From Oceanococcus sp041619555 (GTDB lineage: Bacteria; Pseudomonadota; Gammaproteobacteria; Nevskiales; Oceanococcaceae): a stretch of DNA of 64,000 bases. A model generated the notes under the pieces. It made no database searches, was not told the DNA's origin, and saw only the letters and a program-made list of their open reading frames with translations. Shown piece after piece: positions 25,770-33,625 of this stretch (the first letter of the stretch is position 1; each line of letters starts with the position of its first letter). Position numbers and translations under genes: made by a program. Where the stretch lies: the NCBI GenBank assembly GCA_041619555.1, contig JBFKDQ010000015.1, forward strand, positions 5,062 to 69,061. Reading direction: 5' to 3'.

Positions 25770-25776
25770 CTAACAT
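25747..25776 (+). promoter_or_regulatory. Possible sigma-70 promoter for the BNR/PKD protein
   Basis: TTGTCG and TAACAT are spaced by 18 bp, about 90 bp before the ATG at 25865. An alternative -10, TATAGT at 25778-25783, lacks a fitting -35. Confidence 0.35.
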
Positions 25777-25864
25777 GTATAGTTCATAACTGTATTGAAC
25801 CGGCTTGGCGGGCCCTCACGGCCCGGCCAACCGTTTCCCGATTCCTCGCGAGGACCCTCCCCTG

Positions 25865-28800
25865 ATGATCTGCAACAGACCGCAAACCTGGTTTGCGCAA
25901 AGCTTGGCCGTGCTCGCGCTCGGCCTGAGCACCGCCCACGCCGCCACCCCCAGCGAGGGCAGCGTCAGCCCCGCCAGCCCGGAACTCGTGTTTGAATCCG
26001 GCCCCCATCTGATTTCCAATCCGGCCTATCCCGACACCGGTGCGTGCCTGAATCCAGCGCTGGTCTGCGATGATTTCGCTCTCGCCGTTGAGGTGCCAGC
26101 CGACGTTCCGGCAAGCCAAAGCGTACGCCTGACCGTTCGCACCGAAGCGCCCCTGGGCGAAGACTACGACATCTATCTCCTCGACGACGGCGGCCAGGAA
26201 ATCAACAGTTCCGCCAGCGGCGGCACGCCGGAGGAAATGGTCTTGCTGCTGCAAGCCGGAACGCAGAACTACACGGTACGCATCATTCCCTGGCTGGTCA
26301 CCGGCACCGTGGCGACGACCAAGATCACCCTCGAATTCATCGAAACGCAGACCGGTGGAGACGAATCCGGTCCGCAGGCAGGACTGGGTGATGGCAAGCT
26401 GCCACTGAACCCCGAAGCACCGCGTTACAGCGTCTACGTCTCGCCACCTGAAGAAGGCAACGACGCCGGCGAACCCACGGTCGGCTACAACCCGCTGACC
26501 AAGCGCGCGATGTTCATTTCCTATGTCAACGCGCTGCGGGTGACCTTCCCGGAAAATCTGGATGAAGCCCTGCCCGAGAGCTGCGATGCCAACTGGGAAA
26601 ACAAATCCGGTCTGATCACCACGCTGAATTCACTGGACCCGATCATGACCACCGACCAGGACACCGGCCGAACCTTCAATTCACAGCTCTCCGGCGCCAA
26701 CAGCCTGTTCGAGTTCTCCGATGATGACGGCGAATCCTGGACCCCGGGCCAGATCGGGGTGCCCAACGGCGGCGCCGATCATCAGGGTGTCGTGGCCGGC
26801 CCCTACCCGGCCGACTTCCCGATCGGTGGCCTGCTGTATCCGAATGCGGTCTACTACTGCTCTCAATCGGTGGCTTCTGCGTTCTGTTCCCGCAGCGATG
26901 ACGGCGGCCAGACTTTCGGTCCGGGCTATCCGTTCAAGAACACGGACTGCTCAGCCGGCGGTCTGCATGGACATCCCAAGGTCGCGCCTGACGGCACCCT
27001 GTACATCCCGGACAGCTCGCAATGCGTGCTGCCGCTGGGCGAGACCGCCGAAAAGGTGGTCACTTTCGTCAGCGAAGATGCCGGCATGACCTATGCGGCC
27101 CGCCCGATACCGACCAGTGAAGGCGGCGCCGGCTCCGATCCCTCGATCGGCATCGCGACCGACGGCACGGCCTACATGTGCTACGAAAACGCCGATGGCA
27201 CCACCCGCGTGGCGGTCAGTAAGGATAAGGGCCTGAGTTGGGCGAATGACCAGGATATCGGCGCGGCCGCTGGTCTGGTGGCGACACGCTTCCCCGCCAT
27301 GATCGCCGGCGATCCGGATCGCGCGGCCTGTGCGTTCCTCGGCACCACCACCGAAGGCCCCGATCTGGAGCTTGGCTTTACCGGTGTCTGGTATCCCTAC
27401 ATCGCCACCACCTATGACGGTGGCAAGACCTGGGATCTCGTGAATCTGAGCCCGGATGATCCGGTGCAGGGTTTCGGCGGCGTCGGCACCAGCGGGACCA
27501 ATCGCAATCTGCTCGACTTCAACGACCTCGAACTCGACGACATGGGGCGCCCGCTGTTTGCCTATGCGGATGGCTGCATCGGCGGCTGTGTCATCGACCC
27601 GAGCCAGAACAGCTTCGCCGCCAAGGCCACGCTGGCCCGCCAGTCCGGTGGCCGCAGCCTTTACGCGAAGTACGATGATCAATTCCGCAGTGGCCCTCAG
27701 CCCCCCAAGGCCGCCTGCCCCCTGGCGCGCCACAGCCAGCGCACCGTGAACCAGACCGTGATCGGCTGGAACGCGCCCGACAACGGCGGCCTTGAGATCA
27801 GCAACTACCAGGTTTATCGGTCGGAGCAGCCCACCGGTCCCTTCGTACTGATCGGCAACAGCAGCAAGACCCGCTTCATCGACAGCACGGCTGATCCGGC
27901 GGTTACAACCTACTACTACAAGGTCGTCGCCGAAAATGAAGCTGGCACCAGCCCGCAGAGCAACGTGCTGAGCCTGCCGCTGAGCACCCAAAAGGAAGTC
28001 GATACCTGCAGCCTGCCCGGCGCGATGATCATTCAGGACCCGGCCGGCGACTCCCCGGTCAGCGACTATGACGTGCTGAGTTTCTCCGTGGCCGAACCGG
28101 CCGACTTCGCGGACCACTTCGTGTTCACCCTGAAGCTTGCAGGCTTCACGGCCTCGGAGCCGCCGCCGTCCTCGTTCTATCCGGTGCTTTTCCCGCTGCT
28201 CAACAATCTGTACCTGGCCTTTGACGTGACGCTGGGCGCACCGCGCTTTGTCCATGGCCAGTTCGTTGAACTGCCCCAGGGACTGCTGCAATTCAACGAA
28301 GCCGGCAGCCTGGACAGCCGCAGCAGCTACGGCGCGGATGGCACGGTGGTCATGATCGTGCCCAAGGTCCTGTTCGGTGAACTTGAGGCAGGTGACGTGA
28401 TCGCCGGCTTTGATATCCGCTCACGCATGGGCGCCAGCGCCGCTCCCAGCCGCGATACCGCCGGCCCTGCCGACTACATCGTGCGCGGCCACGAAAATTG
28501 CAGGAGCCGCCGCAATGCTCTGGTAATCGCCGAACTGAGCAGCAGTCGCAACGAGGGGCGCGCGCCGACCACAGTCGAGTTCACCATCTCTGGCCAAGCC
28601 AGCGACGGCAGTCGTCTGAGCAGCTGGTCCCTGGATTTTGGTGATGGTGAATCGGTCGAGAAACAGCCTTTCAATAGCACCGGCATCGCCCGCATCAGTC
28701 ACAGCTACCTCAGCGAGGGCGTGTACCGCGCCAAAGCCACGGTGCGCGACTCCCAGGGCCGCAGCAGCGCCAATCTCGCCGAGCAGACCATCGAGATTGG

Positions 28801-28903
28801 AGTGGCCGAACGCAGCCTGTCCGCCCTGCGCGGCGGCAGCCTTGGCTGGCTGTTGATCGCCCTGCTTCTGCCGTTGCGCCTGCGGCGGTCGCATCAGCGT
28901 TAA
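25865..28903 (+). CDS. Exported BNR-repeat, FnIII and PKD protein with GlyGly-CTERM-like tail
   Basis: This 1012-residue secreted protein has a signal peptide (SLAVLALGLSTAHA) and a pre-peptidase-like beta domain at about 30-160. A sialidase/BNR-type propeller region follows, with Asp-box-like repeats SDDGGQTFGPG, SEDAGMTYAA and SKDKGLSWA, and TYDGGKTWD. A fibronectin type III domain begins near GWNAPDNGGLEISNYQVYR. A PKD domain near the end has SWSLDFGDGESV. The last residues (GGSLGWLLIALLLPLRL then RRSHQR) fit a GlyGly-CTERM sorting signal. I cannot assign a substrate. The ATG at 25865 is the one followed by the signal peptide. Confidence 0.85.
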   Translation: MICNRPQTWFAQSLAVLALGLSTAHAATPSEGSVSPASPELVFESGPHLISNPAYPDTGACLNPALVCDDFALAVEVPADVPASQSVRLTVRTEAPLGEDYDIYLLDDGGQEINSSASGGTPEEMVLLLQAGTQNYTVRIIPWLVTGTVATTKITLEFIETQTGGDESGPQAGLGDGKLPLNPEAPRYSVYVSPPEEGNDAGEPTVGYNPLTKRAMFISYVNALRVTFPENLDEALPESCDANWENKSGLITTLNSLDPIMTTDQDTGRTFNSQLSGANSLFEFSDDDGESWTPGQIGVPNGGADHQGVVAGPYPADFPIGGLLYPNAVYYCSQSVASAFCSRSDDGGQTFGPGYPFKNTDCSAGGLHGHPKVAPDGTLYIPDSSQCVLPLGETAEKVVTFVSEDAGMTYAARPIPTSEGGAGSDPSIGIATDGTAYMCYENADGTTRVAVSKDKGLSWANDQDIGAAAGLVATRFPAMIAGDPDRAACAFLGTTTEGPDLELGFTGVWYPYIATTYDGGKTWDLVNLSPDDPVQGFGGVGTSGTNRNLLDFNDLELDDMGRPLFAYADGCIGGCVIDPSQNSFAAKATLARQSGGRSLYAKYDDQFRSGPQPPKAACPLARHSQRTVNQTVIGWNAPDNGGLEISNYQVYRSEQPTGPFVLIGNSSKTRFIDSTADPAVTTYYYKVVAENEAGTSPQSNVLSLPLSTQKEVDTCSLPGAMIIQDPAGDSPVSDYDVLSFSVAEPADFADHFVFTLKLAGFTASEPPPSSFYPVLFPLLNNLYLAFDVTLGAPRFVHGQFVELPQGLLQFNEAGSLDSRSSYGADGTVVMIVPKVLFGELEAGDVIAGFDIRSRMGASAAPSRDTAGPADYIVRGHENCRSRRNALVIAELSSSRNEGRAPTTVEFTISGQASDGSRLSSWSLDFGDGESVEKQPFNSTGIARISHSYLSEGVYRAKATVRDSQGRSSANLAEQTIEIGVAERSLSALRGGSLGWLLIALLLPLRLRRSHQR

Positions 28904-28926
28904 ACTCGGCATTCCATGCTGAACCG

Positions 28927-28962
28927 GCCGGCCCTGGATTCGTTCAGGGCCGGCTTTTTTTT
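28927..28962 (+). terminator. Rho-independent terminator
   Basis: A 10-bp perfect stem (GCCGGCCCTG pairing with CAGGGCCGGC), an 8-nt loop and eight T follow the stop of the BNR/PKD gene. Confidence 0.95.
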
Positions 28963-28981
28963 GATCTGAAGAAGCACGACC

Positions 28982-29518
28982 ATGCCCAGTTCCGCACTCC
29001 ACATCCGCCCCGCAGACGCCGCGGACTGCCGCGCCATCTGTCGCATTTACGCCCATCATGTGCGCCACGGCATTGCCACCTTCGACGAGTCACCACCAAT
29101 TGTCAGCGACCTGCAGAAGCGCCTGGATCTGGCGCAGCAGGCAGGCCTGCCGTGGCTGGTCGGGCAGATCGACGAAGCGCTGATCGGCTACGCCTGCGCC
29201 AATCCCTGGAAAGCCAAATCAGCCTATCGTTTCAGCGTCGAAACCAGCATTTACCTGGCGCCACAGGCGCAGTCGCGCGGCCATGGCCGCAGTCTGTATG
29301 CGGCCTTGCTGCAGGCCCTGGATCAAAGCACGGTGCACCAGGCCGTGGCCTGTATTTCCTTGCCGAACCCACGCAGCGAGGCCCTGCACCGTCGCCTGGG
29401 CTTCATGCCCTGCGGGCACTTCCGGCAGGTGGGCTACAAATTTCAGCGCTGGATCGATGTGGCCTACTGGCAAAGAAGCTGCGGGACGAAGCGGGAAACC
29501 ACCGGCCGCGAACGATGA
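28982..29518 (+). CDS. GNAT-family N-acetyltransferase (phosphinothricin/methionine sulfoximine type)
   Basis: This 178-residue protein has the Pat/MddA-like pattern: IRPADAADCRAICRIYAHHV, then GIATFDE, GYACANPWKAKSAYRFSVETSIYLAPQAQSRGHGRSLYAALL (acetyl-CoA loop QSRGHG), and LHRRLGFMPCGHFRQVGYKFQRWID. Relatives acetylate phosphinothricin, methionine sulfoximine or sulfone. The in vivo substrate is uncertain. It stands alone after a strong terminator and ends 13 bp before the convergent cyclase gene. Confidence 0.85.
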   Translation: MPSSALHIRPADAADCRAICRIYAHHVRHGIATFDESPPIVSDLQKRLDLAQQAGLPWLVGQIDEALIGYACANPWKAKSAYRFSVETSIYLAPQAQSRGHGRSLYAALLQALDQSTVHQAVACISLPNPRSEALHRRLGFMPCGHFRQVGYKFQRWIDVAYWQRSCGTKRETTGRER

Positions 29519-29531
29519 GCGCCGCTGACGC

Positions 29532-30524
29532 CTAGCTGCCGGCGATGAGACTGACCTGATTGCGCCCGGCGGTCTTGGATTGATACAGGGCCTCATCAGC
29601 GCGCAGCAGCAAACGATCCACCGCCATCGCCGCGAAATCTGCATCTTGCTCCAGCCCGGCGACACCGATTGACACGGTGATCACCCCCAGCGGCGCGGCC
29701 GGATTCGGAATGCGCTGCTGCCGGATCCGCTCACACAGTCCGGCGAGGCGCTTGTGCGCGGTCCAGGGATCAATCCCCGGCATGGACAGGGCGAATTCGT
29801 CCCCGCCGTAACGGCCCACCGCATCCTGATCCTTGCGCAGATAGTTCTGGGTCATGTCCGCCACCCGCCGCAGCACCTCATCCCCCTCCGCGTGGCCGAG
29901 CTGGTCATTGATCTGCTTGAAATAGTCGATATCCAGCATCGCCACCGCCAGGCTGCCATGGCTGCGGAAAGCCCGTCGCCAGTCTGCATCCAGCTTGAGA
30001 TCGAACTCCCGGCGGGTCAGCAGACCGGTCAGGGTGTCACGCTGGCTGAGCTGCCGCAGGCGCAACTGGTCTTCGATCAGCCCGGCGCATTCCCCCAGCA
30101 GGCGGCGCTCGGCGATGCTCAGCTTGCGCCCGTTAGGCGCGCTGGCACACAGCACACCGATATTTTCCCGGCTCGGACTGCGCACCGGAATTCCGGCATA
30201 CAGGCCGATCCCGTCGGCAGAGCCCCCGGTCTCTGCGGTCTGGTCAGCCAGATTCAGGTGATCCAAGAACAGGGCACGCCCCTGCCGGATGACATGCAGA
30301 CTGAGATCCGTCTCCCGTGTGGCCTTGTGCAAACCACGGCCGAAACTTGCAATCAAACGCGGTTCATCGCCATGAAAGACGAAAAACGCCACCAGCGGAA
30401 CGCGCAAGGCGGTGCCGGCAATCTGCACCACACGCGACAGTTCCGGCTCGGTTCGGTCCTCGCGCAGGCCGATGGCATCGACCTCGTCTGCCCGCATCTG
30501 CGCGGTGAATTCCGTCTCCCGCAT
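29532..30524 (-). CDS. GAF-GGDEF diguanylate cyclase
   Basis: This protein makes cyclic di-GMP. The 330-residue product has an N-terminal GAF-like domain (VVQIAGTALRVPLVAFFVF...GIGLYAGIPVRSP...NIGVLC). The GGDEF domain begins near RDTLTGLLTRREFDLKL, with an intact GGDEF motif at about 240-244. The residues where the inhibitory RxxD site would lie read KDQD, so feedback control is doubtful. I chose the ATG at 30524 because AGGGAAAAAC precedes it; an in-frame ATG at 30539 overlaps the upstream stop. No membrane helix is seen, so it is cytoplasmic. Confidence 0.9.
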   Translation of the reverse strand: MRETEFTAQMRADEVDAIGLREDRTEPELSRVVQIAGTALRVPLVAFFVFHGDEPRLIASFGRGLHKATRETDLSLHVIRQGRALFLDHLNLADQTAETGGSADGIGLYAGIPVRSPSRENIGVLCASAPNGRKLSIAERRLLGECAGLIEDQLRLRQLSQRDTLTGLLTRREFDLKLDADWRRAFRSHGSLAVAMLDIDYFKQINDQLGHAEGDEVLRRVADMTQNYLRKDQDAVGRYGGDEFALSMPGIDPWTAHKRLAGLCERIRQQRIPNPAAPLGVITVSIGVAGLEQDADFAAMAVDRLLLRADEALYQSKTAGRNQVSLIAGS

Positions 30525-30538
30525 GTTTTTCCCTAGCA

Positions 30539-30943
30539 TCACGGATGTCCCGGCGTTGCCCGCTCGCCCGCCAGCCAGCGCCAGCTGTCCAGCACATCGA
30601 AGAGCAGGGAAACACCATTGACGACCAGCACACAAAGCCCATAGACATGGATCATGCCGGTTTCGGCCTGCTGGACGAACAGATGGTGGATCAGAAAGAT
30701 CTGCAGTGGAATCCAGGCAAACAGATGCGGAATCGACAGCGCCCGATTCATACCCTGGTAATACAGCATCAGGGGAAGATTACCCAGCAGCACGAATACC
30801 CCGGCCAGGGCGGTGGCCTGGCCGACGACCGTGTCCAGGACCAGCACACAGGCCACGTTCACCAGGCACAACAGCAGGACCCAGACCTGTACCCACAGGG
30901 GCAGGCTGCGGTAGGACCTCGCGATTACCAGCAGTCGATTCAT
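30539..30943 (-). CDS. Small integral membrane protein
   Basis: I do not recognise this 134-residue protein. It has four hydrophobic helices (around WVQVWVLLLCLVNVACVLVL, ATALAGVFVLLGNLPLMLYY, IPHLFAWIPLQIFLIHHLF and VYGLCVLVVNGVSLLFDVL). There is no rhomboid GxSG motif, so it is not a rhombosortase. The ATG at 30943 overlaps the protease stop by one base (TGATG), and its stop overlaps the region of the cyclase start. The three genes are probably co-translated. Confidence 0.75.
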   Translation of the reverse strand: MNRLLVIARSYRSLPLWVQVWVLLLCLVNVACVLVLDTVVGQATALAGVFVLLGNLPLMLYYQGMNRALSIPHLFAWIPLQIFLIHHLFVQQAETGMIHVYGLCVLVVNGVSLLFDVLDSWRWLAGERATPGHP

Positions 30944-32769
30944 CAGCGGACGGCGCGCCGCCGACGCAGCAGCACGCCGCCCAGCAGCAGGCACCACAGC
31001 CCGACGGCACCACCAGCCTTGGCGGCAGAATTCGATCGTCCGGCAGCCGGCTCTTCCTGCTCCGCGGACTCGGGGGGCTGATCAGCTTGCGGCGCCAGCA
31101 GCAAGGGCCAGCCCTCCTGCACCAGGTAGCCGCAGGCGGCGAATTCACTCTGGATCACATCCAGTTCGCCGCTGTCATACCCCATGTCGATCGCCGCCTG
31201 GTAGGCTGCATTGGCCGCATCATTCTGGGTGGACAGAGTGTGCGTCATGGCCAGCCCTTCAAGCACCATCAGATCGGTCTTTTCCCGACCAATCTGGTCA
31301 TAGATTTTCATCAGGCAGGTCGACCAGATCTGGCCACCGGTATGGATGGCGGGGAAAGGCGTAATGCCCGCCGGCCACGGCAGTGCGTAATTGGTCACCC
31401 GCCCGCCCCAGCATTCATTGTGCCCATCCCAGTCGAACACCCACTGATACTGTTCGGAGTCCGGTTGCCACTGGCCGAGGCTGCGGCTGTAAGATTGCGC
31501 CCAATAATCGCCGAAGCCTTCGCTCAGGCCATCGATATAGTTGGACAGGCCGCCGAACGTCACCCAGTCGTGCAGGCCATGACCCAGTTCATGCCAGACC
31601 ACATCGGCATCTTCCGCATCATCAACGCAGCCCTCGCCGAAAGCCAATTGACCGCTCGCCGGGCTGTAGAAGGAATTGTCATCGCCGTCCAGACCGTGCG
31701 GATCGAAACGGACACCACCTTCGTACTGATAGGGCATCAGTTCCAGACCCAAGGTTTCATTGATGTACTGCATCGATTGCTGGACATGCCAGAACACATT
31801 CACCGCTTCGAAACCATCCTCGTTGCGATTGAAAATGAAATCGCTGCCAGGCTGCCCGAACAGTCCGAGCTGCGGCGCCTCAAAATCGACCAGTTCCGCC
31901 CAGGGGCTGGACAGCCAGTAGAAGCTTCGTTCCTTTCTGAGTTCGCCCAGCTCACGCAGCTGCACCTGCGCATTGATCTCAAGATAATTGGCATCCTCAT
32001 TGTCCGTAATCGGCTGGCCATACACCGTACCCGAGCTGGACAGAGGATCAGGGTCGAACACACTGCCGTTGGCAGGATGTTCCTCATCATGCAGATAGGC
32101 CGCTCGGTCCCACAGCGCCAGGATGGCGCCGTTACGGGCATCCACCACCACATCCCAGTCGCCCCTGGGCTTTTGCGCCTGCACCTGAACCTGCCAGGCC
32201 AGCACGCTTCCTTTGCCCCGAGGATAGGCCACCAGCGTGCTGGCCATGTCACCCCGGTACTCGGGCGCCGGGCCGAGCGCCGCCAGCGCCCGTTCCCGCG
32301 CCTGCTGCACCGTCAGCGCGGGCTCGCTGACATTCAGCTCACCCGGCGCCGCGTGAGACCGGGCAAACTGGGTGATGCGATTCTGCGGGCTGATGTGCAC
32401 GACGTAGCGGCTGCGATAGACCGGCACCTCGCCGAGGTAGTGGACAAAATGAACATTGCTGCCGGCCGGTCCACGGCGCGTGTGCAGATGCTCCAGCCTG
32501 TCTGCCCCCCCGAGTCCGAGCACCTCCGCATGCCGCAGCAGGAAAGTCCGCGCCTGGCTTTCGGGCGTTGCGCCGACAGCCGCTTCCGAAATCTGGTACC
32601 AGCTCAGAACCTGATCATCCTGCGTGGTTCTTGCCGCCGGACTGAAAATCTGCGTCGGCAACACCGGCAGGATTTCACTGACCGCGCGCGCTGGCGCCTG
32701 CTTGGCCACAGCGGATCCCAGGCCAGACAGGCCGAGGGCGAATATCAATAACAGGTGGTTTCGGGTCAT
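30943..32769 (-). CDS. Secreted zinc metalloprotease (M4/M36-like) with GlyGly-CTERM-like tail
   Basis: This 608-residue secreted protease has a signal peptide (LLLIFALGLSGLGSAVA). A propeptide of FTP/PepSY type follows to about residue 230 (SYLGEVPVYRSRYVVHISPQ-like region). The catalytic domain has HELGH at 393-397 and the third zinc ligand E417 in GLSEGFGDYWA. The C-terminus is an acidic linker followed by AGGAVGLWCLLLGGVLL and an Arg cluster, a GlyGly-CTERM-like sorting signal. Such tails usually go with rhombosortase processing and type II secretion, neither of which is in the window. The ATG at 32769 precedes the signal peptide. Confidence 0.9.
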   Translation of the reverse strand: MTRNHLLLIFALGLSGLGSAVAKQAPARAVSEILPVLPTQIFSPAARTTQDDQVLSWYQISEAAVGATPESQARTFLLRHAEVLGLGGADRLEHLHTRRGPAGSNVHFVHYLGEVPVYRSRYVVHISPQNRITQFARSHAAPGELNVSEPALTVQQARERALAALGPAPEYRGDMASTLVAYPRGKGSVLAWQVQVQAQKPRGDWDVVVDARNGAILALWDRAAYLHDEEHPANGSVFDPDPLSSSGTVYGQPITDNEDANYLEINAQVQLRELGELRKERSFYWLSSPWAELVDFEAPQLGLFGQPGSDFIFNRNEDGFEAVNVFWHVQQSMQYINETLGLELMPYQYEGGVRFDPHGLDGDDNSFYSPASGQLAFGEGCVDDAEDADVVWHELGHGLHDWVTFGGLSNYIDGLSEGFGDYWAQSYSRSLGQWQPDSEQYQWVFDWDGHNECWGGRVTNYALPWPAGITPFPAIHTGGQIWSTCLMKIYDQIGREKTDLMVLEGLAMTHTLSTQNDAANAAYQAAIDMGYDSGELDVIQSEFAACGYLVQEGWPLLLAPQADQPPESAEQEEPAAGRSNSAAKAGGAVGLWCLLLGGVLLRRRRAVR

Positions 32770-33283
32770 GTTCGCTTGACAACTTGGCGGTGGGCACGCG
32801 CGGCGCCGCAAATGGGAATGGCTCGGAGAGGTTTAGGAGCGCCCGGATTCTTGCTGGTTTGAGGTCCAGCTCCGTTGAACTCCCCCTAATGACGGATAAG
32901 GCCGGCAAAAAGGTTCACAGGCGATGTCTAGGACCGCCATCTGGCATCCTGCAATGCGCATCGCCGCCCGGCCGATCGGCTACGAATCAGGCCGGGCAAA
33001 CCTAAGCCCCATCTGGGCGGCCGGCGCCGGCCTGCGCAGCGCCCCGGGCAGCCGTCCACACGGCCGATTTGCGACCAGCCGCGGCGCACGGAAATAGTGC
33101 GCAGCAGCCCGGGTTTTGTCAAAGCCATGCGCATGCAAGCGCCGAGTTTTCGGCAGCGGGCGAATCATCGATACCGAGGTGCAACCGTCAGGACTTGATA
33201 TGATGAAACGCAGTGTTCGTCTTGCTACGGACACCGGGCCTGAAGCCAGGTCATGTCGGGGAACATCAAAGGTGACATCGAGA
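32770..33283. other. 514-bp region without a recognised gene
   Basis: This divergent gap lies between the protease and the coiled-coil gene. Short open frames cross it, including an upstream extension of the coiled-coil gene from 33116, but none has recognisable sequence or a good ribosome site. I saw no convincing terminator, riboswitch or consensus promoter. It presumably carries the promoters of both divergent units. Confidence 0.5.
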
Positions 33284-33610
33284 ATGAAAGAGAGCGCCGA
33301 ACACACGGACGAACAAAGCCGCATCGAAGCCATTCGAGACATCCTGTTCGGGCGCCAGATGCAGGAATACACGCAACGCTTCGAGGCCCTGGAAGCCCGC
33401 CTCAAGGCGGATCTGCAGGCCACCACCGAGCAGTTGCAGCATTCGCAGGCTCAGGACACGGAACAGCTGCGAGCCGAAATGACGCAGCAGCGCGCGGAAC
33501 TGATCAGCAGCTTTACCGATCAGCTGGATCAGTTGCAGGGCGACAGCATCGGCCGCAGAGAACTGGCGCAGGCCCTGCGCGACATTGCCGATCGATTCGA
33601 TGGCCGCTAG
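33284..33610 (+). CDS. Coiled-coil protein, first gene of the GTPase operon
   Basis: This 108-residue soluble protein is almost entirely charged helix with heptad-like character (QEYTQRFEALEARLKADLQATTEQLQ and onward). It has a conserved-looking N-terminal piece (SRIEAIRDILFGRQMQEY) and a C-terminal GRRELAQALRDIADRF segment. No named family is recognised. I chose the ATG at 33284 because GGTGA lies upstream and the sequence before it does not look like protein. It is 15 bp ahead of the OmpA-domain gene. Confidence 0.75.
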   Translation: MKESAEHTDEQSRIEAIRDILFGRQMQEYTQRFEALEARLKADLQATTEQLQHSQAQDTEQLRAEMTQQRAELISSFTDQLDQLQGDSIGRRELAQALRDIADRFDGR

Positions 33611-33625
33611 GACAAACCCGCACGC

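Larger units (their letters stand above)
25605..25864. other. Intergenic region with promoter-like and inverted-repeat elements
   Basis: This 260-bp gap separates the envelope operon from the next exported protein. The first 140 bp is very GC-rich and shows no gene or clear terminator. The second half is AT-richer and holds the putative promoter and the inverted repeat listed separately. Confidence 0.5.

Noticed and set aside
30539..30943. Rhombosortase for the GlyGly-CTERM-like proteins
   Set aside because: The protein has four helices but lacks the GxSG serine motif and a catalytic His helix of rhomboid proteases.
30706..32751. 681-codon open frame on the forward strand
   Set aside because: It is antisense to the metalloprotease, whose zinc motifs, signal peptide and start are clear.
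32770..33283. Cyclic di-GMP or other riboswitch upstream of the GTPase operon
   Set aside because: I could not fold a consensus aptamer from this stretch or find its conserved loops.
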